Made by a program: the position numbers and the translations under genes | Notes under the pieces: model-generated | Database searches by the model: none | What the model saw: only the letters and a program-made list of their open reading frames with translations | What the model was told of the DNA's origin: nothing | Assembly: GCA_905221615.1 (NCBI GenBank) | Contig: CAJNDT010006010.1 | Coordinates: 84,501 to 148,500, forward strand | Length of the DNA: 64,000 bases | Source: Symbiodinium sp. CCMP2592 | Taxonomy: Eukaryota > Sar > Dinophyceae > Suessiales > Symbiodiniaceae | Direction: 5' to 3' | In this document: piece by piece, positions 37,264 to 46,500 of the stretch | Layout: each line of letters begins with the position of its first letter | How positions within the stretch are numbered: position 1 is the first letter of the stretch

Positions 37264-38240
37264 GAAGGCATAGTTTCTGAGGCCCTTTAAATCTGCTGTT
37301 TCGGAGTCCCGTGGCTTTGGAAGCTAAAGCTTTCCCAATGCAGGGCTTGGCTTCTAAAGCTTGCTTTCCTTTTGAATCCAAGGCTTTCCCAATGCAGGGC
37401 TTGGCTTCTAAAGCTTGCTTTCCTTTTAAAGACACCACCAGAACGGCCCTCCCCGGCGGGAGTTTATAATTGAGGGGGGTTTATAATTCTGCAGAACGGC
37501 TTTTGTTAGTACTCCATCAGGACGGATTGATTTTTGGCTCCGGGAATAAGGAATTTTATTAAGGAAGGCATGGTTTCTGGAGCCCTCTATATCTGCGGTT
37601 TCGGAGTCCCGTGGCTTTGGAAGCTAAAGCTTTCCCAATGCAGGGCTTGTCTTCTAAAGCTTGCTTTCCTTTTGAATCCAAGGCTTTCCCAATGCAGGGC
37701 TCGGCTTCTAAAGCTTGCTGTCCTTTTAAAGGCACCACCAGAACGGCCCTCCCCGGCGGGAGTTTATAATTGAGGGGGGTTTATAATTCTGCAGAACGGC
37801 TTTTGTTAGTACTCCATCAGGACGGATTGATTTTTGGCTCCGGGAATAAGGAATTTTATTAAGGAAGGCATGGTTTCTGGAGCCCTCTATATCTGCGGTT
37901 TCGGAGTCCCGTGGCTTTGGAAGCTAAAGCTTTCCCAATGCAGGGCTTGTCTTCTAAAGCTTGCTTTCCTTTTGAATCCAAGGCTTTCCCAATGCAGGGC
38001 TCGGCTTCTAAAGCTTGCTGTCCTTTTAAAGACACCACCAGAACGGCCCTCCCCGGAGGGAGTTTATAATTGAGGGGGGTTTATAATTCTGCAGAACGGC
38101 TTTTGTTAGTACTCCATCAGGATGGATTGATTTTTGGCTCCGGGAATAAGGAATTGTATTAAGGAAGGCATGGTTTCTGGAGCCCTCTATATCTGCGGTT
38201 TCGGAGTCCCGTGGCTTTGGAAGCTAAAGCTTTCCCAACG
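37264..38240 (+). repeat. 300-bp tandem repeat, about 3.3 copies
   Basis: Copies begin at 37264, 37564, 37864 and 38164 (the last truncated near 38240), with an exact 300-bp period and few differences. Each copy contains an internal duplication of about 60 bp (AAGCTTTCCCAATGCAGGGC, then CTTCTAAAGCTTGCT). Each also contains the block TTATAATTGAGGGGGGTTTA, which closely resembles both subterminal ends of the transposon. Two identical 79-codon frames arise from the period and are probably not genes. Confidence 0.9.
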
Positions 38241-38411
38241 AAGGGCTTCGCTCAGTATATAGGCATACGAGGCTTCGCTCTTGCTTGCAAAGCTTGCTTT
38301 CCTCTGACTCATTCGGCATGTCATTGAATCAATGCTTTCTTTCCCTCGTCAGGCCTGCAAGCTTCTCTTCGGCGGTTCTTCCAGCCCTCTCACCCAGAAG
38401 CTCAGAAGCCA

Positions 38412-40677
38412 GTGCGGTTCCTTCCCGGCAAGCAGGGCGGTCGGCCCCTCTCTCGCGAGATGAAGCAGATCATCGCTCAAGTAGCTGAAAAGCAAGCTCT
38501 CGAACAGAAAGCTCTCGACGAAGCTTTGATAGCTCGAGAGAGCGAAGTGCAAAGCAAGAAGCGGTACTACGGAGGCCGCCCCAAAGGCAGGAGCTCTGGG
38601 AGAAGCGATCTCCCAGTTGCCGTGCGGGCAGCTCTCGTGCAGGAGATGGAACTCGCTGTTGCAGGCGACCGCTTCTCTGACGAAACGGAGTTCTTCAGTT
38701 ACTTCGCCAAGAAGTTCGCTCTGCCGAAGAAGCGAGTCAAGACTCTGTGGCTGCAGCGGAGCTTGGTCAAGAAGACCTCTCAAAAGAACAAACTCTCACG
38801 CAAACCCCACCGCTACACTGGTGCCAAGGGCACCAAGAGGTCGCATCTCAAGCGTGCGTACAGAGGCTTTCGTCTGCCAGGAGCGGGTCGGAAGCACTCT
38901 TTCCCCGACTTGGTGGACAAGGCTCGTGAGTGGTTCAACGAGATGCGCTCTTACGGGAACCAGGTGCTTCGAGTGGACCTCTACAACTACTACATCCACC
39001 TCATGGAGATGGACAAGATACGGGTGCAGGCGGATCTCTCTGATCCGAAGCTGCTGCAGCCAAAGCGGACGCCTCTGCAGGTGAGGCTCTCGGAGCTGGA
39101 CAAGCAGCTGGCCTCTCAGAAGAAGAGCGACAAAGCCAAAGAGTCTCTGAAAGGTCGTCTCGAGAAGTGGTGCTCTGCAAGGAACTTGAGGCCTCACCTC
39201 GTCACCAAGCTCACGCCTCTCCAAGAGCAGTCGAGATGCCACTTGACGTGGCAATCTTTCGACAGGGCTCTCTGGCTTGCTGCCTGCTCTGACGAGGAGA
39301 CTCTGGGGAAGCACGTCTCTAAGCCAAAGCAGTTCTTGGAACACAGAGCCTCTCTCGCGATCCTTTTCGCCGATCAAATTCCGCTCTGGGTAAAGGCGGG
39401 TGCCGAGAGGTCTCTCTTCGCCGAGTGGGAGCGAAAACCCACCTCTCAGGCGGCTCTCCGGCAGGACTTGGCTGCTCTGCACGACAAAAAAACTCCGGGC
39501 AGGCGGACGTGGACTCTGGTCTGGTTGTGCAGCACCCAGACTCTTCCGGAGATGCTCAGGGTCAGAGGCAACTCCGCTCACGCCAGGACCTCTCTGCAAT
39601 GTTTTACTTGGGTCGTTTCTGTTATAATTCATAACCTTATTCCTGCCGGCAGGAGCCTCTCGCGGACCGCTTCCGCCTCACTTACGAAGCCCGGCAGGTC
39701 TTGTTGAACTACAACTCTCCGGGAACGCCGCCGACTGGCCTCTGTTACAAAGGTCTCATCATCATCAGCGGGCCTCATGCCAGACTCTCGAACATCTCTC
39801 AGGACGGCAAGTGGCTCTGCGATGAGACCTTTGAGTGGAGAGGGAACCTTGTCTCTCACAAGAAGGGCACCTCTGTTGGCAGGCTCATGGAGCCATGGAG
39901 AGCTCTGCGAGCCCAGAAGCCGCACCTCTTTGAGCACGTCTCTGTGATGATGCAACCGAGCTCTAATGCCGACAGCATCATACTCTCCTGGGTGGCCCAG
40001 GAACTCTCAGAGGCGTTTCCAGCTCTGCTGGTGCAGAGGGACTGCCTGGGAGCCTCTTTCACAGAGTCTGTCTCTGGTGCCCACTTCTTGGGGAACACGA
40101 TCCAGACTCTGGTCGCTCCGAAGATGACGGCCTCTCTCCAGTTGACGGACACAGCCTCTCGCATGCACTGGTCTTTCTGTTTTTGTTTCGAGCTCTCAAC
40201 TCCCAAACCCATTCTGAGGACTTCTCTCGCAGATTCAAGTCTCTGTGCCGCACCTCTATGGCGGAGAGGAGGTCTCTGGGCCAGAAGGCTCTGACAGAGA
40301 GCGGCAAATCCTCTGTCTGGGCTGCCTCTGTGGAGGACATCTGCGAGACCATCGTCTCTGCCCAGAAAGCCTGTGCCGAGGATGCCTCTGACTGGGTGCT
40401 CTCAGGGCTTCGGCGGAATGGCATGCTGGCCTACCGCCCTCTCGACGGCAAGCTCCAGCCGGCGGAGCTCTCCACGCCCTCTTTCAAGGACCTGCCGCAG
40501 GGCTCTGCAAGACTGCGAAGCGAATGGCTGGAACCACGCTTTGGCTGGGTGCAGGATGGAATCCCCTCTGAACCAGACTGGTCTCTGATTCCTGGCACGG
40601 CCGCTGCCCAGGAGCTCTTGGACTGGGACGTCGCTCACGGCGACAAGAACTCTGCATCTCTTCTCAAATCAGCATAG
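38412..40677 (+). CDS. pogo/CENP-B-like DDE transposase
   Basis: The coding block is open from an acceptor at about 38355 (CTCGTCAG) through 39611. It then has a probable 41-bp intron (39612-39652, TGG|GTCG to GGCAG|GAG, phase 0), continues to about 40160, crosses a second short intron or gap, and ends TAG at 40675-40677. Numbering from 38412, residues about 95-120 (FALPKKRVKTLWLQRS) fit a helix-turn-helix. Residues 158-197 (GAGRKHSFPDLVDKAREWF and on) fit a CENP-B-type DNA-binding helix-turn-helix. Catalytic acids are D321 in ILFADQIPLW (39372), D in LLVQRDCLGA (40040) and D in LQLTDTAS (40148). The last two have 35 residues between them, so DD35D. The family cuts and pastes DNA at TA targets, matching the element ends. 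The second intron has no clean GT donor in phase; a GC donor after ATG at 40159 is possible. Upstream exons may exist. Confidence 0.7.
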
Positions 40678-40787
40678 CTGTATGTTCTTGAATTAATTAG
40701 TCAAGTAATTTTGTCAAACGTCCCCTAACCCGATTTTCGAAGCTCTGAACAAGATTCACCATCCAGGAGGAGGACTACTTCTGTGAC

Positions 40788-42522
40788 ATGGACTCTCTGC
40801 CACCAACTCTTCGGTGGAACTGCTTCGAGAGCGGCGTTCTCAAGCTCCCGCCAGCTCTCTTGCAGAAAGCCTGGAAGAGGGAAGCTTCTCTCGCGGTGGA
40901 GGAGAAAGCGAGAATCCTCGCAAAGAAAGCTGAGAGACAGCTCGTCTCTCAAGCCAAGCGGTCTGTCTCTGAGAAGTTCAAAGAGGCGATGCGGCTCAAG
41001 CTGAAGGACATCTCTCGCCAGCAAGCTCTCGCTCTCCACGTCCCTGAAGCAGGGAAGGCGAAAGCCAAAGCGAAGCCTGCCTCTGGGAAGGCCGGCTCTC
41101 TGACGAAGGCTCTGAAGAAGGGACTCAAGAAGAGCTCTCTAAAGAAAGCTGCCGCTCTGTTGGCGGGCTCTCAGAAGAAGGTCCAGGAGCTGATCTCTGC
41201 ACCAGAGCCTCCGAAGACTCTGCAAGGCCCTCTCTTCGGCAAGCAGGTCCGCATCGTGGCGGAGCTCTCGCCCTCTCACCTTGTGGGCCAGGAGGGCAAG
41301 GTCTCTTCGCACCTCTCTCAGAAGCTGACTCTGCCGAGCTTTGGTCTGGCCTGTGCAACTCTGAACCTCTCGGAGAAGGATGTGATGCCTCTCTCCGAGA
41401 GCTGGACAAAGTCTCTGGAGTGGCAGCCTCTGCGGCTCTCCAGACTCTTCAAGAAGGAGGTGCTCTTGAACTGTGGTCTCTGGTGCGAAGACGACTCTTT
41501 CGTGCCGGAGCCCGTGGAGGTTACTCTTGCCAAGAAGCCGAAGATGCTCTTGGACCAGCAAATGAATGCTGCCTGGGCTCTCGTCCGCCACCACTTCGAG
41601 CAGAAAGGACCCTGCTCGTCTGTTTTGTAAGGACTCTGTCGTTGCATTTAGGACTCGTACTTAATGACTGTTTCTGACAGGAGAGAGCCTCTCGGACGTG
41701 TTCTTCGTGGACGCCTTCCTCTCCAGCTTTCTCTTGCAACACGAGAAAAAGGAGTACCTGATCGCTCACCTACAGACGCAATGGCAGGAGCACAACCTCC
41801 TCTTCATTCCGATCTACACACGGAAGCCAGACCACTGGACGCTGCTCGTCCTCCAGAAGGGCTCTGAGGGCGAACCGCCCAAAGCTCTCCTCGCCGACTC
41901 TCTGAAGAAAGACAAAGCTCCGACAGCATGTGCAAATGAGCTGAAGGGTCTCTTAGCCGACGTGGACAAGTCGCCTCTCACCGACTACCCGACGGTGACC
42001 CAGACCTCTGACGACTGCGGCTTCTTCTGTCTCGCCGTGATGGTGGAGTACCTCTCCCTCCGCCGTGGCGAAGGGCCCAAGCAGAGGGGCTCTCAGCACT
42101 CTCTAGTGGCGGATCTGAAGACCAAACTGTCGACCTTCACCTCTCAGCTGAAGGCCGAAGTCAAAAAGCTCTCGGACGAGAAGGAGGAATATCTCATGGA
42201 CCAGGCCGTTCAACTCAAGAAGGCCTCTGACAAGGCGAAACTCTTGGCGAAAAAGGCCGAGGCGGAAAAGGGCGAACTCTCGGCTTTGCAGAAGGCTGCT
42301 CTCAAGGTCCTGAAGGAAGGTGCTCCACCGGATGTCTCTGATTTGGGCAAAGAAGCCCTCGTGGACATCGAGCGGATCAAGACTCTCGGAGATCCAGGGG
42401 TGTGCTCTCGCTGTCACTGGCAGAGCGGCTGTGCCTCTTGCGATGTCTTTAAGTGCACTCGCTTCCACGTGCGAGAGCTCTGCCGCACTCTGGGCAAGAA
42501 GCCCCCAGCTTGGGCTCTCTGA
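40788..42522 (+). CDS. Ulp1-type (C48) cysteine protease of the transposon
   Basis: There are two open blocks: 40788 (ATG) to about 41619, and about 41684 to the TGA at 42520-42522. A TCT|GTTTTG to GAGAG|AGC intron would join them in phase 0. The first block is Lys/Ala-rich and probably helical, with basic AKAKAK and KKGLKKSSLKK stretches. The second is an Ulp1/SENP-like peptidase. With numbering from 41698, it has H46 in DHWTLLVL, D67 in LLADSL, oxyanion Q102 and C107 in TQTSDDCGFFCLAVM, in family order and spacing. It is followed by a charged coiled coil (about residues 140-215) and a C-terminal cluster of six Cys and two His (CSRCHWQSGCASCDVFKC), perhaps zinc-binding. C48 enzymes cut SUMO or related proteins. 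Here the role may be transposase maturation or removal of SUMO from host or element proteins. Confidence 0.75.
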
Positions 42523-42547
42523 TCGCGAAATTTCTCTGCGCAAGATT

Positions 42548-42985
42548 GAAAATCGCAGCTGAAGCTCTGCAGTTTCTCTCTCTCTGCAGACCTCAAACCA
42601 TCGCAGTAGCTGCATTTTCTCTCTCTCTCTGCAGACCTCAAGCCCTCGCAGTAGCTGCATTTTCTCTCTCTCTGCAGACCTCAAGCTCTCGCAGTAGCTG
42701 CAGTTTCTCTCTCTCTGCAGACCTCAAGCCATCGCAGTAGCTGCAGTTTCTCTCTCTCTGCAGTCCTCAAGCTCTCGCAGTAGCTGCAGTTTCTCTCTCT
42801 CTGCAGACCTCAAGCCATCGCAGTAGCTGCAGTTTCTCTCTCTCTGCAGTCCTCAAGCTCTCGCAGTAGCTGCATTTTCTCTCTCTCTGCAGACCTCAAG
42901 CCATCGCAGTAGCTGCAGTTTCTCTCTCTCTGCAGTCCTCAAGCTCTCGCAGTAGCTGCAGTTTCTCTCCTTTTCTCTCTCTCAC
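42548..42985 (+). repeat. 43-bp tandem repeat, about 9 copies, acceptor-like
   Basis: The unit is 43-45 bp: TTTCTCTCTCTCTGCAGACC, TCAAGC, then CATCGCAGTAGCTGCAG or CTCTCGCAGTAGCTGCAG. GCAGTAGCTGCA recurs at about 42603, 42648, 42692, 42735, 42778, 42821, 42864, 42907 and 42950. Variants alternate (CCATCG and CTCTCG; AGACC and AGTCC). Each unit has a long pyrimidine run and CAG, which looks like a 3' splice acceptor. It lies just after the protease stop codon. Confidence 0.9.
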
Positions 42986-43102
42986 ACAACAACACACAAC
43001 AAGAAGTATCTAATTTCGGGGATTTTGGGCCGGAAGGTTTTGTAATTGAGGGGGGGTTCATAATTGAGTTCCGGGGGTGGGGTTTTGTAATTGAGGGGGG
43101 AT

Positions 43103-43123
43103 TTATAAAAAGTAGGTTAACAT
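43103..43123 (-). repeat. Right terminal inverted repeat
   Basis: Its reverse complement ATGTTAACCTACTTTTTATA is the partner of the left end. It is bounded outside by TA (43124-43125). Inside lie two copies of ATTGAGGGGGG (43045-43055 and 43090-43100). Confidence 0.75.
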
Positions 43124-43249
43124 TACCACATACTGGTCATTGTCATTGCTGGCAGCCCGACGCATGAGCAAGCAGAGCGATGAACAACCTCGTGTAAACT
43201 CACTCTCGCGGCCGCCACAAGTTTTGCAGCATTTCCGGCTCCAATATAC

Positions 43250-43347
43250 GGGCTCCTCGTCGTATCGAGCGGCCGCCAGCGCTCTGTGAAGCGGAGTGTC
43301 ACCCGCAGTGTCCTGTTGACGGAGTTGGGCGAGCACCTGGCAGGTTG
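43250..43347 (-). CDS. Ankyrin-repeat exon (5' part of interrupted gene)
   Basis: On the minus strand, after an acceptor TTGCAG (43348-43353), the frame reads QQDTAGDTPLHRALAAARYD and ends at GAGCCC|GTATAT, a clean GT donor at 43249-43248. The 98-nt exon holds the first half of an ankyrin repeat. The transposon right end is only about 125 bp further along the gene, in the following intron. Downstream ankyrin exons on the same strand appear at 30.8 and 29.1 kb, beyond the insertion. A possible upstream exon lies at about 43440-43545. Confidence 0.6.
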
Positions 43348-43547
43348 CTGCAATATGACTTGCCAGGCGAAAGACATGACCCAGGCGCCAGAGCACGACG
43401 GCTGAACAGGGAACACTCCACACCAGCGAGCGACCTGGGCCTCAATTGTTTTTCCCTCGCCCTGTCCGCGGCCCTGCACGCAAGCAACATGCCAAGCTGC
43501 CATAGCTGCGGGCAGCTCACGAAGCCTCAGCGGCACCCCGGGCAAAG

Positions 43548-46500
43548 AGCTTGAATTATCCTAAACCCCACGAGTCGAAGACAAGGTTCTATGGGCGCCG
43601 GGCCGGCAAAAGTAGCCACAACAGGGCAGAAGCTGGTCGTTGCTTAGTAACGTCGTCGTCGTTTTCGTACTAGTCGGCGTCGTATAAGATAACAAAGTTC
43701 CAACTCTTGTGCTCCTCTGTTCTGCTTTATCCTAGTCACGCAAGTTGCTTTGTGCCAGTGTACGAAGCCCGACCAAAACAGAGCCCGTGTGCTATAGAAC
43801 GCAGATGGGGGCACCGATGGCACGCTTGCGAAATGCCTCTGCCGTCGTTCACCTCTACCCACGAACTAAGTACATCAGACACAAAATTTCAAGATCGATG
43901 ATTTCGGAACACCTGCTGCCCAGCGAGCCTTCCCATTTGCAAAAATCATGGGCATGTTGCACAAAAAGCTGAACTGTGACTAATCTTGCAACCGAATACT
44001 GCAACAATCTCCTTCGTGACCAGTGTAGTTGGCATGCTGCCTCTCGAGAAGTGCACCTCTGGAGGTAAATCTCGGAAGCCGTCCACACATCCGAAGAGAT
44101 GTGCATTGCTGAACTGTATTCCAACAGAGTATCCTGACGTGCGCATAGGTGCAGTAGTTCTTCGAAACATGTGGAAAGCTAAGGCCTCTTCTGCAACTTA
44201 AGAGGAGGCCACAAAACGTAGACGGGATGATGGAGGCAGAAACGCTCTTTACTTCGGACCGTTGTTACTAGCAGGATCAATCAGGCTGTATCTCCGAATC
44301 ATGCAAGTTCTGCAGCATGTCCTTGTTGTGCTCGAGCGGTACTAAACCCTATAAGCCTGTGCCAAACCTGTGTCACACGCACAGCACTGTAGCACATGTC
44401 ACACCTAGTTAACGGGGGGATTTGAAAGGGTGGCCGAAGGTTGAAGAGGGAGACCCCGACCTCCTGCTGAATCAATTACATTCCCAATGCCGTGTGAGAA
44501 AGACGGCCTACTGCCGAAGAAATGGGGTGACGCATCAACAAAAAGTTGATCAGCATAAAGCACTTGGGACAGCAGCGTCAGAAGTCCGGGCACGAGGGGA
44601 GCGGGGAGGGGAACGGAAGGTATTGAAAGTTCTTGCAGATGCAAAGCTTTGTTTACAGACAACTCTCGCAAGCTCCGATGCTTTCGTGATCAAAGTTGAC
44701 CTGAACCTCCTCGGTATCTACGTCGAACACGTGGTGGCATGATGCAGTGCTGGCGGAGCTGCAGTGGCATCAGGATCGCAGGCCACGGAGCTGCAAAATG
44801 CAGAAGGGATCTGTCCTCAATTCGAACTTTGCTAGCAACGGTACAGAGCCCGCACGGCCTTGGCTGTGGATGGCTGTGGCTGTTCGATTGCCAGTAGATT
44901 GCAATGCATTGACATGAGAAGGTTTTCAAGATCGGCGGAATTGTTGAAGCAAGGTCAAGGGGTCGATACAATCAGAGTCAAGCGCGCAAACAAACAACAG
45001 CACCTGGCATTCAGCCTGTGATCAAAACATGATGTCCAGCACCGTTGTCAATTACATGAACAATTCAAGAAAGGAATCGCTTCAGCGCCACGGGCCCAAT
45101 TGCAAGTACTGCATGCCCAAATATTACATCTGACTTTGCCCGGCCCTACTGCTGATCCTCGAAATCCGTCACAGAGCGATTGGCGCGAAGACGCAGCAGG
45201 GTCCTGCTGCTGGCTTGTTTGCCAGCTATGTCGGGCTACGGCAGTGGCACACACCTTCTCCCTTTAATTTACGGTTCGCTACAGCGGTCGTGTTGGTTCT
45301 ACCGGAGACGCGAGGTTGGGAATTGATCCCACGGCTCAGGATTCGAACATTCGGTTCTACGAAGCTCCGAAGGGCTAACAACCCCGAAACTTTGAAGCCA
45401 ACTCATGAACAAGGTCGAGAAACTATTCATGCACTCGTTCACCTGTGGAGACCATCAGCTAAGGCCGACGACTCACACAAATTTGCGTTTTACAATCAAG
45501 CAGATCAACTCCTCCACCCAACATGCAACAGTTATCAAGGCACAAACACAACAGGCTCAGGCATCTGTGAATGTAATGGCCTGTGCATCCGTGCGTTTTG
45601 AATAGAAACAACATCTACATGCAGGCTTCAAGCACTCGTCCAAACAAAACTGATATGATACTGTCCTGTTCCTGACATGCTAAACACCATCTACACGCAT
45701 GGAACGCAACGACTTCTTTACGAAAGCAAGGACTTAAGCTGTTCCCTGTACAGCTCAAATTCCAAGGCCAAGCCGCTTCACCAATCAAATGGAACCCTAG
45801 GAACACCCTTTCTACATGACTTTACAAGGAGGCAGAAGGCTACCGTTGCATCTAAGGGCAGTTCACCACTGCATGCAAACAAGGTGGACATGCACGGAGG
45901 GACTCCCTGTCAGCTCGGAGAAGCCCTTCTCGGCGGCCGCCAATAAAGGTGTAGCACCGGAACCTTGGGGGCGAGTTTTGAGGGTTGAAACAAGCTTTGC
46001 AAAAAGGAAACGCAATGCTTTGCCTGTAAAGTGTGGGGATTGTGAGCTTTGCTGCTTCTGACTTCGGGGTTGTCACGGCTCCCGAGAACTTTACAGGGCT
46101 GAAGAGATGCCCGACCCCCTTCGTGCACGAACACCAGAACGAATGTCGGAAGCTAGGGATCTTGCAAGAACGTCCTTAGCTGCGTAAAGTTCGAACCGTT
46201 GTTAGCGGGCACGCGCTGGAGGTTGAAAGCTTCATGGAGACAAAGTGTCACTGCGTACGAGCTAAACATACGGTCTAAAACTTGAGGGCAGAACAAAACC
46301 TCACGAAATTTCGCGCTCTGGAAAAGCATAAAAGCACAGCCATCTACGCAAGGCAACCGGATGAATCCAGCAGTACCCCCACAACATAGCACGTTGCATG
46401 GTCGGTCGGGATTGTTTTCTTCTCTTCGCGCTGCCGCCGGTAAGAATGCGCACCTTTTCAAATCAAAGCATGAATAGAAAGCAATCATGGCCAGCGGCTA

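Larger units (their letters stand above)
32064..43123 (+). mobile_element. 11.06-kb pogo/Tc1-like DDE transposon with Ulp1 protease
   Basis: Both ends carry the same inverted sequence. The left begins ATGTCAACCTCCTATTAATA and the reverse complement of the right begins ATGTTAACCTACTTTTTATA, 17 of 21 matching, followed at both ends by a C-run of six or more. Each end abuts a TA dinucleotide (32062-32063 and 43124-43125), the target duplication typical of the Tc1/mariner/pogo superfamily. Inside lie a DDE transposase related to the pogo/CENP-B group, an Ulp1-type protease gene, a small multi-exon gene, 300-bp and 43-bp tandem repeats, and introns rich in telomere-like repeat. The whole element shows a dense strand-specific CTCT bias absent from its flanks. 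At 11 kb it is far larger than ordinary pogo elements (about 2-3 kb). It lies between ankyrin exons of a host gene on the opposite strand. Confidence 0.75.

Noticed and set aside
37824..37850. Possible spliced-leader relic (TTTTTGGCTC in the 300-bp repeat)
   Set aside because: Only about 9-10 bases resemble the dinoflagellate leader end (TTTTGGCTCAAG); the rest does not fit. No longer match was seen anywhere in the window.
37534..38073. Two identical 79-codon frames
   Set aside because: They are produced by the exact 300-bp tandem repeat, start without ATG and lack any domain.
39485..39491. Apparent frameshift at the A-run of the transposase
   Set aside because: The original frame joins the next exon in phase through a short GT-AG intron at 39612-39652, so no frameshift is needed.
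38796..39632. 278-codon open frame on the minus strand inside the transposase
   Set aside because: It is the shadow of the transposase exon, caused by the CTCT-biased codons; it has no domain, while the + strand frame has DNA-binding and catalytic motifs.
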